From positions 1-36,215 of the IMG/VR virus record IMGVR_UViG_3300032304_002419: a stretch of 36,215 nucleotides of DNA, one strand, 5' to 3'. The DNA is from a virus. This document shows, in pieces, positions 15,954-25,205 of this stretch. The notes below the pieces were generated by a model. That model saw only the letters and a list, made by a program, of their open reading frames with translations. It did not search any database and was not told where the DNA came from. The position numbers and the translations under genes are program-made. Positions within the stretch are counted from its first letter, which is position 1. Each line of letters opens with the position of its first letter.

Positions 15954-16874
15954 TTATTTCAAAAACTCAAAAATATATTTTTTTAGTGCTAAATCTTTCA
16001 TTTTACACTCAAGTTCCACATCAAGTGATTTTCCATAATCATTAAATTTTTCGTAAATAAAATCCGAGTGAGATTCGGATTTTGCCGATTTGTCTTCATA
16101 TATTTTCCTAGAGGAAGAGTGATGGCATAGTGGTTTTGTTTTCCAGGTTGATATGGCTAAGTTAAGAGCTTGCTCCTCTGATAAACCATCTGAATTAAAT
16201 TTATGATGGAAGCTGTCAAAAACAATTGGAATACCTATTTGTGAATGAACTAAATCATAAAGAATCTTAACCGAATATTGAGATAATTTATCATCGTTCT
16301 CAACAGTTAATCTCTTCTTACAAGAATCAGAAAGTGATTGAAACCCTTCACAGAATCTTTTAGCCGCATCTTCTCTGGTGGGTTGAGTTGTATTTACGTG
16401 AATATTGATTGGATAGTAAGTAGATTGTTCTAATTCCATTAAATCAAGTAATTGGGCATGTTTGTTTAATTCATCAATTGTTTTAGCAACAACAGATGGA
16501 TTCTCACTTCCCAGAACATTGAATTGGCCCGGATGGTACGATACTCTCATATCATTCTCACGGATTTTTTTACCAATGACTTTGAGAAAAGAATTGATTA
16601 CAGCAAATCGTGGAAGATTTTCAAAGGAGTACTCAGACATCCAGGGAAATGAATCAGAACTAAGGCGATAAACACGAATATCATTTTTGATATTATAGTC
16701 GAGAACTTTAAGTGTATCTTTTAGATTCTCAACGATTAAATCGGCAACGTAGGGTAAACCTTTAGCATCAAATGTTTTTCGAACCATACCACGATTAACG
16801 AGTACATGGTCTTTCTTTTTAAGATTTTCATTAATTCCGATACTCAAACAACAGTAGCCGATTCTATTTTTCAT
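15954..16874 (-). CDS. uvsE: UV damage endonuclease (UvsE/UvdE)
   Basis: 306-aa TIM-barrel nuclease that nicks DNA 5' of UV photoproducts. It begins MKNRIGYCCLSIGIN; the ATG at 16874 is preferred over the upstream TTG because family members begin with IGYxxLS. Visible family segments are RVYRLSSDSFPW, RVSYHPGQFNVLGSENP with a metal-binding His, NIHVNTTQP, LTVENDDKLSQYS with the catalytic Glu, PIVFDSFHHKFN, and CHHSSSRK. All expected metal ligands appear present. Phages use the enzyme as an alternative to T4 denV. The gene stands alone; a TATATTTG is 8 bases before the ATG and matches the Bacteroidota TAnnTTTG -7 box, without a convincing -33 box. Confidence 0.93.
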   Translation of the reverse strand: MKNRIGYCCLSIGINENLKKKDHVLVNRGMVRKTFDAKGLPYVADLIVENLKDTLKVLDYNIKNDIRVYRLSSDSFPWMSEYSFENLPRFAVINSFLKVIGKKIRENDMRVSYHPGQFNVLGSENPSVVAKTIDELNKHAQLLDLMELEQSTYYPINIHVNTTQPTREDAAKRFCEGFQSLSDSCKKRLTVENDDKLSQYSVKILYDLVHSQIGIPIVFDSFHHKFNSDGLSEEQALNLAISTWKTKPLCHHSSSRKIYEDKSAKSESHSDFIYEKFNDYGKSLDVELECKMKDLALKKYIFEFLK

Positions 16875-16930
16875 ATTTAACAAATATAGTAAACTTTTTG
16901 ATAATTTCCTAATAATATATATCTTAATAA

Positions 16931-16977
16931 GGTTTAGTCACGGTGGAGTGAAAAGTTGGAGTTGTTTGGACTAAATC
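16931..16977 (+). promoter_or_regulatory. Intergenic hairpin-capable, G-rich element
   Basis: Between uvsE and the membrane-protein gene, TTTAGTC (16933-16939) and GACTAAA (16969-16975) are inverted repeats around a G-rich loop. A TAATATATA lies just upstream at 16913-16921. The segment is less AT-rich than the rest of the gap and could be a leader RNA structure or small RNA, but nothing further supports it. Confidence 0.25.
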
Positions 16978-17014
16978 TCAATAATTAATTAACCTATGGA
17001 AAGTGATAGTAAAA

Positions 17015-17311
17015 ATGAAACAGGAAGTCAAAAACAAAATGATGGTGATCCCGAATCGAAGGTTGAAACTTGCGGCAATTTGCTTATTTTTAGGATCCTT
17101 TTTTCTACCGTTTGGATACGATGCAGCATTTGCTGCTATAATGAAACTGACAGGTTCTTATTGGATTACGGATATCTTCTTTTATTTTGTTTCGGCTTGT
17201 TTTTTTGGGTTATATTTTTATTTATCTAATGTTAACCCTTTTGTTAAATTGAAAGATATTTTCTTGAATCTCTGGTTTAATAAAGTCAAAAATTATGGTA
17301 ATAAATCTTGA
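17015..17311 (+). CDS. Small two-helix membrane protein
   Basis: 98 aa from ATG 17015 (a GTG at 17003 would add four residues). A basic N-terminus (MKQEVKNKMMVIPNRRLK) precedes a first hydrophobic segment, AAICLFLGSFFLPFGYDAAFA, and a second, WITDIFFYFVSACFFGLYFY, with a basic C-terminal tail; this predicts two transmembrane helices with both ends inside. Function is unknown; phage-encoded small inner-membrane proteins often serve in superinfection exclusion or lysis control, but nothing here shows which. The last 19 bases overlap the out-of-frame tail of the convergent HNH endonuclease gene. Confidence 0.65.
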   Translation: MKQEVKNKMMVIPNRRLKLAAICLFLGSFFLPFGYDAAFAAIMKLTGSYWITDIFFYFVSACFFGLYFYLSNVNPFVKLKDIFLNLWFNKVKNYGNKS

Positions 17312-18086
17312 TTTCTAAACTCAAGCAATTTCAAATAAATCGGATGCTTTTCATCTTCTATTTTATTTGATTTTACGATATATCATAAGACCACATAGGT
17401 CTTAGATTAGAATAATGATTAAGTATTTCAACTTCATGTTTGTTTTTTGATAAAGATATAGGTATGATATGGTCAATATGCCATTTGTCCCTATTTTCCC
17501 AATTCATATTTTCTAAAAATAAAGATTCGATGTGTAATTTTAATTCTACTTTAGAACAACTTATTATACTTAAAGTTTTGAAATCTTTTACTTCCGATAT
17601 TTTTTTTAAAATCCTCCTAATGTTATTTGAAATCGAAACGATTACTGAATAAAGAGAATTCTTTTTTAAAACATTTTCTTTATATTTTCTTCTATATCTA
17701 TTAACTTTTTCTCTATTATTTTTTGAGTAGTTACGAGATCTTTCTTTTAATTCTTCTTTACTTTCTTGATATTTTAATTTTGTTTGTTCCGAAATCGATT
17801 CTTTATTTTCTTCATAATATTTTTTAAGATATGCAGACTTGCAAATTTTACAAATTCTCTTTTGATTGATGAATTCGGTAACTGATTTTGTTTCCCCGCA
17901 GGTATTGCAGGTTTTTTCTGTTTTATTTTTAGTATTTTGAGTAAATGGATTATCACTCACTCCCTTTCTATAAGCTTTCAAATATGACTTTTTACACTCT
18001 TTACATTCGTTTCTTAATTTACCGTTATCTCGTTGATTAAAATCGGATTCACATTTCTCAACATTACAAACTTTACATAATTTCAT
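17293..18086 (-). pseudogene. HNH homing endonuclease, frameshifted near its C-terminus
   Basis: The intact part (17373-18086, 237 aa) has two CxxC zinc pairs at the N-terminus (LCKVCNVEKCESDF, CKECKKSYL) and a second pair set (CNTCGETKSVTEF, CKICKSAYL), a long charged helix, and a C-terminal HNH motif WHIDHIIPISLSKNK...NHYSNLRPMW. The frame then stops, but a shifted frame continues SNKIEDEKHPIYLKLLEFRN to a TAA at 17293. The break falls in an (AT)3 run, so a dinucleotide slip would join the two parts. The catalytic core is intact and may still be active. A TAATATATA (18091-18099) lies 4 bases before the ATG. Confidence 0.75.
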
Positions 18087-18090
18087 ATTT

Positions 18091-18099
18091 TATATATTA
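18091..18099 (-). promoter_or_regulatory. TAATATATA element before the HNH endonuclease gene
   Basis: Exact TAATATATA on the minus strand, four bases from the ATG at 18086. It forms a back-to-back pair with the plus-strand copy at 18138-18146. Confidence 0.45.
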
Positions 18100-18137
18100 A
18101 ATTCGTTTGGATTCTCAACTATTTAATTTTTTAAATC

Positions 18138-18146
18138 TAATATATA
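18138..18146 (+). promoter_or_regulatory. TAATATATA element before the 189-aa gene
   Basis: Exact TAATATATA with GAAT between it and ATG 18151. The same spacing is seen for the divergent endonuclease gene. Confidence 0.5.
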
Positions 18147-18150
18147 GAAT

Positions 18151-18720
18151 ATGAAAATTAATAAATATATCGAATTCATAAACGAAGATAATTATCAAGA
18201 TACTCCAGAAGAGTATGTTAAAACCGCTTTAATCAAACTTAAAAAGAAACTTGATTCTTTTTTTGAAGAGTCTTCTAAAGAAGAAGGTGATGAAAAAGAA
18301 GTCATTACTATGGCTCAAGCCAAAAAGAAAGGTGAAGAGAAAAAGAAAGAGGAAGGAAAGCTTTCATTTAAAGAATTGAATGTTGAATTAGAATCATCTG
18401 AATTAAGTAAATATTCGGCAATTTTTGATTCTATTACGATTAAATATTCAGATCCAGAGTTTCTTTATAACTTGTTCATAACTATTCCACTTTCGGATGG
18501 GATTAATCCTGATAAAACTAAAGATTTTTCTGATAAAGATATTAAAGAATGTTCTTATAAGTTCAAAAAGTATGATGTTAATAATTTTGAGTTATTAGGA
18601 CAAATTGGACCAAAGACTATTGAAATAGATAAAATAGATGAAGAGTTTCTGGTTAATTTGAAAATTGAATTAGATGACGAATATGGTGGGGAAACAGAAG
18701 AACTAGAATTTGAAACATAA
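18151..18720 (+). CDS. Unknown 189-aa acidic protein with MKINKYIEFINE start
   Basis: Begins MKINKYIEFINEDNYQDTPE, which fits a T4-like capsid-targeting sequence with cleavage after I-N-E. A strongly charged coiled-coil-like region follows (KKKLDSFFEESSKEEGDEKE and a Lys/Glu-rich stretch, residues about 35-72), then a beta-rich domain and a highly acidic C-terminus (DDEYGGETEELEFET). No known domain. The charge pattern and N-terminus are those of phage internal or scaffold-like proteins, but this is inference. It ends before a good intrinsic terminator. Confidence 0.7.
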   Translation: MKINKYIEFINEDNYQDTPEEYVKTALIKLKKKLDSFFEESSKEEGDEKEVITMAQAKKKGEEKKKEEGKLSFKELNVELESSELSKYSAIFDSITIKYSDPEFLYNLFITIPLSDGINPDKTKDFSDKDIKECSYKFKKYDVNNFELLGQIGPKTIEIDKIDEEFLVNLKIELDDEYGGETEELEFET

Positions 18721-18776
18721 TATTTCTATTCATTTGAAATAGAATCGTTGGTGCCCATAATACCTAAAGTATGGCT

Positions 18777-18809
18777 AAAAATACTCCAAAATGGAGTATT
18801 TTTATTTTT
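18777..18809 (+). terminator. Intrinsic terminator after the 189-aa gene
   Basis: AAAAATACTCC (18777-18787), a five-base loop, then GGAGTATTTTT (18793-18803) form an 11-bp perfect stem that runs into a T-rich tract (TATTTTTA). Placed about 60 bp after the stop codon. Confidence 0.75.
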
Positions 18810-18839
18810 AGGGACTTTTAAATACTAGATAAATAACTT

Positions 18840-19361
18840 ATGGGTTATAGTATTGTTACAAATCAGAAAATCAACAATCATTTTAAAAAATCTCGATATT
18901 TTAGACAGAATTTAGGACTTGTTGCCACTGTTGAGAAGAATGGTGATAGAGTTTATAATGAAAAGGATAAATTTGCTCATTTTTATAATAACCAATACAA
19001 AACCACAATTTATGGACAGGGAAATGTTGGAGATCTAATGTTTTATACTGATTTGTATATTCATCAAGATTTGATAGCTGTTTATCTTAATACTGAAGAG
19101 TTTATTTTTGAATTTGATGAAAAAATGATGAAAGAAAAAGGTCCAGATTTTTATTTAGGACATATTATAAAGGAATTAGAAACTAAAAATGAAGAAAGAG
19201 TAAAGGCGGCAGAGGAAAAGAAAATTGAAACTGAGAAACCGGCTGATGCTGAAAGTGTTTTCAAAAATCCCGGAGCTGTAAATTATGCTGATTTACAAGC
19301 TTACCTAAAGAAAAAACAAGCTGAAAGGTATTCAGTTCAAGAACTGCCGAAGAAGGAATAG
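18840..19361 (+). CDS. Unknown 173-aa protein
   Basis: No family recognised. The N-terminal two thirds is a mixed alpha/beta domain (GYSIVTNQKINNHFKKSRYF; IYGQGNVGDLMFYTDLYIHQ), followed by a charged helix (residues about 118-145, KNEERVKAAEEKKIETEKPA) and a short C-terminal helix with LQAYLKKKQAER. It stops with TAG, and only five codons would follow on readthrough. The 3' end overlaps the convergent 83-aa gene by 30 nt. Confidence 0.65.
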   Translation: MGYSIVTNQKINNHFKKSRYFRQNLGLVATVEKNGDRVYNEKDKFAHFYNNQYKTTIYGQGNVGDLMFYTDLYIHQDLIAVYLNTEEFIFEFDEKMMKEKGPDFYLGHIIKELETKNEERVKAAEEKKIETEKPADAESVFKNPGAVNYADLQAYLKKKQAERYSVQELPKKE

Positions 19362-19583
19362 GTATATCTCTTTTTTTAATTTATTAGGTAGTTCATCATA
19401 ATTAAATTCGAAGTCAAGTTGGCCTTTAAACTTATGGAGTATTACTTGATTTCCTTTTCTTCTCCATTCAATTGAATCAAAGACCACTTCATCGAGTATT
19501 ATATCAACCACTACTTCATCAAAAGTGATGCCTAAATATTTAACGACTGATACAAGGTTTTTTTTATCCATCCCATTTAGCAT
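19332..19583 (-). CDS. Unknown 83-aa protein
   Basis: ATG 19583 (MLNGMDKKNLVSVVKYLGIT) or the in-frame ATG 19571 may be the start. The protein has a strand-rich, acidic middle (FDEVVVDIILDEVVFDSIEW) and a Leu/Lys-rich C-terminal helix. It overlaps the 198-aa gene before it by 20 nt and the convergent 173-aa gene by 30 nt. No family recognised. Confidence 0.55.
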   Translation of the reverse strand: MLNGMDKKNLVSVVKYLGITFDEVVVDIILDEVVFDSIEWRRKGNQVILHKFKGQLDFEFNYDELPNKLKKEIYLFLLRQFLN

Positions 19584-20160
19584 ACTTGTTAGAAATTACT
19601 ATTATATCAAATTTCAAATCTTTGACTGGTCCTAAAAGAATAAAATTCAATCCTCTAATCTTTAAATAACTTTTTAGCTCCTTAATGTTAGATTCAAATT
19701 CTTCATCTCTGTTAAAATTATAAGAGTTGATTTTTGGATTTTCAACTTCTAGTTTTACTCTATAACAAGGAGCTAAATTCTTTTTTGATTTTATTTTATT
19801 ATCCTTTATCTCAAATTGCATTAAACTAAAGGATTTCCATTTTTTAGTAAACCATTCATCAAAATCTTTCTTTGGATAAATCAATTCTTGAAGATATAGT
19901 TCTTCTAATTGAGATCTATCTCCTGTTCTAGATAAATTAAAATAATGAACATCATCGACCATTAAACCTCCACACCAATTTTTCCAAATTAATCCAGAGC
20001 TTTTATAAAGATATGGAATTATATTTTTTAACTTGAAACCATCAATTGTTTCACAGATATCTATTAAATCCTCTAAATCAGGAAATAAATCAATTATTTC
20101 ATCTATTCTTTCTTCTATTGGTTCAAGTGAAGAAAAATCATCATATCTTTTTATTTCCAT
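19564..20160 (-). CDS. Unknown 198-aa protein
   Basis: Begins MEIKRYDDFSSLEPIEERID, which weakly resembles the recurring K-R-Y-x-x-F-x-x-L-E starts in this window. The central segment LIWKNWCGGLMVDDVHYFNL and a Lys-rich C-terminal half with an I-V-V-I strand give no recognisable domain. It is the first gene of a two-gene minus operon and has TAATATATA (20165-20173) four bases before its ATG. Confidence 0.65.
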   Translation of the reverse strand: MEIKRYDDFSSLEPIEERIDEIIDLFPDLEDLIDICETIDGFKLKNIIPYLYKSSGLIWKNWCGGLMVDDVHYFNLSRTGDRSQLEELYLQELIYPKKDFDEWFTKKWKSFSLMQFEIKDNKIKSKKNLAPCYRVKLEVENPKINSYNFNRDEEFESNIKELKSYLKIRGLNFILLGPVKDLKFDIIVISNKYAKWDG

Positions 20161-20164
20161 AATT

Positions 20165-20173
20165 TATATATTA
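20165..20173 (-). promoter_or_regulatory. TAATATATA element before the 198-aa gene
   Basis: Exact copy on the minus strand, four bases from the ATG at 20160. A divergent plus-strand copy lies at 20215-20223 before the endonuclease gene at 20242. Confidence 0.45.
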
Positions 20174-20241
20174 TAAATCTCATGTGATTTTAGACATTAG
20201 AAACACGAGGTTTTTAATATATACTTCTAAAAAAACTATTT

Positions 20242-21168
20242 ATGATTGTCAATCAAAAGATTTTAATAAAAATAACTCATAAATCTTATAAATTTTATAA
20301 TTTAAAAGGATATGAAATGAATGTCGGTGATGAAATAGAGGTACTTGTTTCGGATTTGCCGATCGGGAGCCACCTCAAAATAGATATTAAATGTGATTTG
20401 TGTGGGTTGGAAAGAAGCTATATCTATCAGGGTTATATGAGATATACTAAAAACAATACAATACCTTATTATTGTAATAGGTGTAATTCCGTTAGAGTTA
20501 AAGAGAGTTTTGAGAAAAGGTTTGGAGAGGGAATAACCAATTCAATGCACGTCAATGAATATAGAGAAAAACAGAAGGAAAATCTAAATAAGTCTCTTTC
20601 TGACCATGTTTCAGAAAAAAGAAAAAGTACCAACAATATTAAATACGGAACAGATACTCCTTGTCAAAATTTAACCATCAAATCAAAGTTAATATCATCA
20701 ATTAATAGTAAATCGGATTATGAAAAGAGTAAATCTAACAAGAAGAGAGAAATTACCTGTTTGAGGAAATATGGCGTACATAATGTAAATTTAGATGATT
20801 CAATTTTAGAAAAGTCTAAAAATACTAGAATCGAGACTGGTCGTCAAATACCAGATGAAGAATTGACAGATTTTAGAAAGTATAGAAAAAAGGTTTCATC
20901 ATTTACTAATAAGAATAAAAAAACACTATTAAAAATATGGGATGGTTTTGATTTTTATGATGGTGATTATATTAGAGAAAACTTTTCTCTACATAAGTAT
21001 GATAAGTCCTATCCAACAATAGATCATAAATATAGTGTTTTGAATGGATTTTTGAATGGTGTTGATCCGGAGGTTATCGCCAACATAGAGAATTTATGTT
21101 TAACAAAAAGATCCAACAATTCAAAAAAATCTTCAAATAATTTCTTATATTTGCTTGATAATATATAA
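20242..21168 (+). CDS. HNH-type homing endonuclease with RYG/KYG repeats
   Basis: 308 aa. An N-terminal domain (about 1-50) is followed by a zinc-ribbon pair CDLCG (residues about 51-55) and CNRC (about 80-83), then repeats of the type KRFGEGITNS, IKYGTDTPCQN and LRKYGVHNVN that also occur in the other endonucleases of this window. The C-terminal YPTIDHKYSVLNGFLNGVDP followed by NLCLTKRSNNSKKSS fits an HNH nuclease with Asp-His as the first catalytic pair. It sits 3 bases before the RNA ligase gene. A free-standing homing endonuclease is the likely role, with the ligase locus as a possible target. Confidence 0.75.
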   Translation: MIVNQKILIKITHKSYKFYNLKGYEMNVGDEIEVLVSDLPIGSHLKIDIKCDLCGLERSYIYQGYMRYTKNNTIPYYCNRCNSVRVKESFEKRFGEGITNSMHVNEYREKQKENLNKSLSDHVSEKRKSTNNIKYGTDTPCQNLTIKSKLISSINSKSDYEKSKSNKKREITCLRKYGVHNVNLDDSILEKSKNTRIETGRQIPDEELTDFRKYRKKVSSFTNKNKKTLLKIWDGFDFYDGDYIRENFSLHKYDKSYPTIDHKYSVLNGFLNGVDPEVIANIENLCLTKRSNNSKKSSNNFLYLLDNI

Positions 21169-21171
21169 ACT

Positions 21172-22371
21172 ATGCGACTATTTAATTTTTCAAAATTTAA
21201 CGAGAATATATCCAATAAACGGTATTTCCTTCCGACATATATAGAATGTAGAAAAATTTGTGATTCTAATGATAATTTTTTATTCTATGAGTCAAAAACT
21301 AATATAGACGGATATAATGTCAGTATCTTTAATTATAGATTGGCTCAGTATTCCGACTTTATAAACCCTCTAAAAGATGGTTCATCTATAAATGCTTTAG
21401 AACTCAGAGGGTTGACATTTGTATTCAGAAAAGATGGTTCTCTTTATAAAAGATATCTCCTACTTGATAAGTTCTTTAACTTAGAGCAAACTCCTTGCTC
21501 TATGTATTCAGTTGTAAAAGATTACAAAATCAAGAACATCTACAATAAAGAAGATGGTTCTATTGCTTCATTTGTTAGACTTCCAAATGGAAAAGTCCTT
21601 GGTAGAAGTAAAACATCTTTCCAGTCTGATCAAGCTATTGAAATACAAAAAATCTATGAAAAAGATGGACAAATTAAACAATTTGTCGATTTTTGTATTG
21701 ATGAAGATATTGTGCCGATATTTGAATATGTCTCACCAACTAATCGCATTGTAGTTCCTTATGCTAATACTGAATTAATTCTTCTTAGAATGAGAGATAA
21801 CAAGACTGGAGAGTATCTCAATATCAATGACTTTGCTCATAAATTAGATGGTATATCAGTTGCTGCTTCTTTGGGTGAGCATACTCTTGATTCTATAAAA
21901 GAAGTCGTGGTGAAAATGGTTGGTAAATAGGGTGTGATAGTTCAGTTTGAAAATGGTAAGATGATTAAAATAAAAAGTCCGTGGTATTCAGAAAGACATA
22001 AGCTCTTCACAGAGGATCTTAACCGTGAAAATACTCTTATTGGATTAATAGTTGATGAAACTATTGATGATGTTTTGTCTCAGATTGAAGAACCAACTAA
22101 AAAGGCTGAAATTGAAAGAACAATTGAAATAGTTAATAAAGAAATTGGTAGAATGGCTCATCAAGTAGATGAATTAATGTCAAACTACAATGGTGATAGA
22201 AAAGATTTTGCTATTAAGTTTAATAAACATACAATGTTTCCAATTGCTATGGGTATAATTTCTGGTAAAGATAAAGTTGATTTGATTAAACAAAGGATCA
22301 AAATCGATACTAAGAACCTTATGCAAGCTCGTGAGTGGATGAAAAAGGCGAAAGAAAGATTTGAAAGTTAA
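21172..22371 (+). pseudogene. rnlA: T4 RNA ligase 1-like gene interrupted by an in-frame TAG
   Basis: One frame of 399 codons, close to T4 Rnl1 (374 aa), interrupted only by TAG at 21928-21930 (codon 253). The first part (252 aa) has ALELRGLTFVF (residues 75-85), the adenylation motif I NKEDGS with Lys126, and motif IV VPIFEYVSPTNRIVVPY (181-197). After the TAG the frame reads GVIVQFENGKMIKIKSPWY, which is motif V with its KIK lysines, and then an Rnl1-type helical C-terminal domain. The N-terminus MRLFNFSKFNENIS resembles the capsid-targeting-like motif. A GTG two codons after the TAG could restart translation, giving a two-piece ligase; otherwise the gene is broken or read through. Confidence 0.8.
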
Positions 22372-23198
22372 TCTTTATATTTCCAAATGAATCCAGCATA
22401 ACTTTCTTTCAAACCTTTACAACATCTTGATATTTGAGGTCTTAGTAAATCAGTTTCTCTTTCAATTTCTCTCATACTCTTCCATTCTTTGATTAATAGT
22501 CCATTCATATCAAATTGTAGGATTTCACTTCTTTTTACTTTCGAACCTTTAAGTTTTTCACTTATCTTTTTTTTCTGTTCATCAGTCCTTGACTTTTTGT
22601 TGCCCACATTTTTCGGATTATTAATTTTTGCTAATCTTAATTTTTCATTATGTTCTTCGCTCATTTTCTTTCCATATGCCCAGTGATTCTCAGGATTAGA
22701 AAAAAAATCTTTAAGAGTATTACTTATCTTTTCTTTTACTTCAGACATACTTGATTTATTTGGGTTATTCTTTTTCAATCTATCAGAATTATAGATTCTC
22801 AATTCTTTAGCTTTTTCTTCACCGACAATTTCTTCAAGAGATTTTCCTTTCTTTACATTTGACATTTTTTCTTTTGTCAAAGCAGAAAACTCAGTAACAT
22901 CATTCGTTTGAGAGTTTGTCAGTTTTTTCCCATCTTGTGACAACTTGTCAATCCAATATTTTTCTCTAATATTTGATTGTTCTAGATTTTCACAAGTTTC
23001 AATAACTTCTATAATTGGTTTCATGTTCTTAGAAAGAATACTTCTTAACCATCTTGATTTATAGGTATCATACTCACTATCTTTCTCTTTAAGACACCTT
23101 AATATATGTGTATTATATCTTCTATTCAAATTATTTGTCTGTCCAACGTATCTTATCTCACCGTTTTCTGGATTTTTCAAAACGTAAATAAATCTCAT
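22368..23198 (-). CDS. GIY-YIG homing endonuclease with NUMOD-type repeats
   Basis: 276 aa. The N-terminal GIY-YIG nuclease is visible as FIYVLKNPENGEIRYVGQT (residues 3-21) with NRRYNTHI (catalytic Arg) and a Glu in IREKYWIDKL. The middle has NUMOD3-like repeats (GKKMSEEHNEKLRLAKINN, KKSRTDEQKKKISEKLKG), and the C-terminus has a NUMOD1/IENR1-like helix-turn-helix (ILQFDMNGLLIKEWKSMREI...ETDLLRPQISRCCKG...GFIWKY) for DNA binding. It abuts the 3' end of the RNA ligase gene with a 4-nt overlap, a typical site for free-standing homing endonuclease insertion. Appears intact. Confidence 0.92.
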   Translation of the reverse strand: MRFIYVLKNPENGEIRYVGQTNNLNRRYNTHILRCLKEKDSEYDTYKSRWLRSILSKNMKPIIEVIETCENLEQSNIREKYWIDKLSQDGKKLTNSQTNDVTEFSALTKEKMSNVKKGKSLEEIVGEEKAKELRIYNSDRLKKNNPNKSSMSEVKEKISNTLKDFFSNPENHWAYGKKMSEEHNEKLRLAKINNPKNVGNKKSRTDEQKKKISEKLKGSKVKRSEILQFDMNGLLIKEWKSMREIERETDLLRPQISRCCKGLKESYAGFIWKYKD

Positions 23199-23309
23199 AA
23201 ACTTTTTTTTTAATTTATATATAATATTTTAATTCGTTCCTTAATCAATACCTATAAGTGTCTTGAAACTTTGGCACGATTTTTGATATAACAATTATAA
23301 AAAAAATAA

Positions 23310-25190
23310 ATGAATATGGCAAACAAAGAAGTAATTATTGGGGTAGATCTTGGGACCACAAATTCTGCTGTCGCTATCGTAGAAGGTGGTGAGCCTGTGG
23401 TTATTACAAACTCCGAAGGTAAAAGAACAACCCCATCTGTCGTGGGTTTCTCAGGAAGTGACAGAAAAGTAGGTGATCCTGCTAAAAGACAAGCAGTAAC
23501 TAACCCTACCAAAACAGTTTATTCAATTAAAAGATTCATTGGAAAAGATTTCTCTAATTGTTCTGATGAAATAACAAGAGTTCCTTACAAAGTTGTTAAA
23601 ACTGGTAATAACGTACCAGCTGTTCAAATTGATGATAGGAAATACACCCCACAAGAAATCTCAGCTATTATTCTTCAAAAAATGAAGAAAACTGCTGAAG
23701 ATTATTTAGGTTATGAAGTGAAAAGAGCTGTTATTACCGTTCCAGCTTATTTCGGTGATGCTGAAAGAACCGCAACTATTGAAGCTGGTGAAATCGCTGG
23801 TTTGAAGGTTGAACGTATTATCAACGAACCAACAGCCGCAGCCTTGGCTTATGGTCTTGATAAGAAAAACAAAGATGCTAAGATAATCGTATATGATTTG
23901 GGTGGTGGTACTTTCGACATCTCAGTTTTAGAGATCGGTGATGGAGTTTTTGAAGTTAAATCAACAGACGGAGATGTTCACTTGGGTGGTGACGACTTCG
24001 ACAATGAAATCATTAATTGGATGGTATCTGAATTCAAATCAGAACACAATATTGATTTAAGTAAAGATCCAATGGCACTTCAAAGATTGAAAGATGCCGC
24101 TGAAAAGGCTAAGATTGAGTTATCCTCTACCGTTCAATCGGAAATCAATCTTCCTTACATCACAGCACAAGATGGTGTTCCTCTTCACTTTGTTAAAACT
24201 TTAACTAGGGCTAAATTTGAACAAATGACATCATTTTTAGTTGAAAAAACAATCAACTGTTGTAAATCTGCACTAAAAAGTTCTAAAGTCACTACTAGTG
24301 AGATAGATGAAATTGTATTGGTTGGTGGTTCTACAAGAATACCAGCTGTTCAAGATGCTGTTGAAAAATTCTTTGGTAAAAAGCCAAACAAATCTGTTAA
24401 TCCAGATGAAGTAGTTGCTATTGGTGCCGCTATTCAAGGAGCTGTTTTAACTGGTAACATTACAGATGTTCTTCTTCTTGATGTAACGCCTCTTTCACTT
24501 GGTATTGAAACTATGGGTTCAGTTTTCACCAAGTTGATTGAAGCCAACACTACTATCCCTACTCGTAAATCAGAAACTTTCTCAACAGCTTCTGATAATC
24601 AACCATCAGTAGAATTACACGTTCTTCAAGGTGAACGTCCAATGGCTAAAGATAACCGAACTTTGGGTAGATTTCACTTGGATGGTATTATGCCAGCTCC
24701 AAGAGGAATTCCGCAAATAACCGTGATTTTTGACATAGATGCTAATGGCATACTTTCCGTAACTGCACAAGACAAGGCTACTGGTAAAGAAAATAGAATC
24801 CGTATTGAAGGCGGTTCTCAACTTTCTAAAGAAGAAATCGAAAAGATGAAGCAAGAAGCTGAAGCTAATGCTGAATCAGACAAATTAGAAAGAGAAAGAG
24901 TAGATAAACTCAATCAAGCAGATAACATGATTTTCCAAACTGAAAAACAAATCAAGGAATTTGGTGACAAACTTTCTGATTCTAATAAATCAGAATTGGA
25001 ATCCGTTCTTGGAGAATTGAAAGAATCTCACAAATCAGGTGATGTTGATAAGATAGATTCGACTATGGGTAAGTTGAATGAAACTTGGAACAGAATTTCA
25101 ACAGAGATATATTCACAAGTACAAACTCCACCACAAGATGGTGAAGTAAATCAGGAAGCACAAGATGTTTCTTACGAAGAAGTTCGTTAA
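23310..25190 (+). CDS. dnaK: Molecular chaperone DnaK (Hsp70)
   Basis: 626 aa, nearly full length compared with bacterial DnaK (about 640). Visible ATPase signatures are [18 protein letters not shown] (residues 10-27), [20 protein letters not shown] and [17 protein letters not shown]; the interdomain linker and substrate-binding domain include [19 protein letters not shown], and a helical lid follows. MANKEVIIG at ATG 23316 may be the true start. The EEVD-like end of eukaryotic forms is absent, as expected. The codon composition looks less AT-rich than its neighbours. With grpE and dnaJ nearby, the phage carries a complete Hsp70 system, probably for folding virion proteins. Confidence 0.97.
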   Translation: MNMANKEVIIGVDLGTTNSAVAIVEGGEPVVITNSEGKRTTPSVVGFSGSDRKVGDPAKRQAVTNPTKTVYSIKRFIGKDFSNCSDEITRVPYKVVKTGNNVPAVQIDDRKYTPQEISAIILQKMKKTAEDYLGYEVKRAVITVPAYFGDAERTATIEAGEIAGLKVERIINEPTAAALAYGLDKKNKDAKIIVYDLGGGTFDISVLEIGDGVFEVKSTDGDVHLGGDDFDNEIINWMVSEFKSEHNIDLSKDPMALQRLKDAAEKAKIELSSTVQSEINLPYITAQDGVPLHFVKTLTRAKFEQMTSFLVEKTINCCKSALKSSKVTTSEIDEIVLVGGSTRIPAVQDAVEKFFGKKPNKSVNPDEVVAIGAAIQGAVLTGNITDVLLLDVTPLSLGIETMGSVFTKLIEANTTIPTRKSETFSTASDNQPSVELHVLQGERPMAKDNRTLGRFHLDGIMPAPRGIPQITVIFDIDANGILSVTAQDKATGKENRIRIEGGSQLSKEEIEKMKQEAEANAESDKLERERVDKLNQADNMIFQTEKQIKEFGDKLSDSNKSELESVLGELKESHKSGDVDKIDSTMGKLNETWNRISTEIYSQVQTPPQDGEVNQEAQDVSYEEVR

Positions 25191-25205
25191 AATAGGATTA
25201 AAAAG

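Noticed and set aside
16996-17229. Alternative frame over the small membrane protein
   Set aside because: The neighbouring frame from 17015 has two clean membrane segments and a basic tail; the alternative is a shifted shadow.
18771-18820. Short open frame beginning MAKNTPKWSIF
   Set aside because: It is formed by the terminator hairpin and its T-tract; too short and in a non-coding position.
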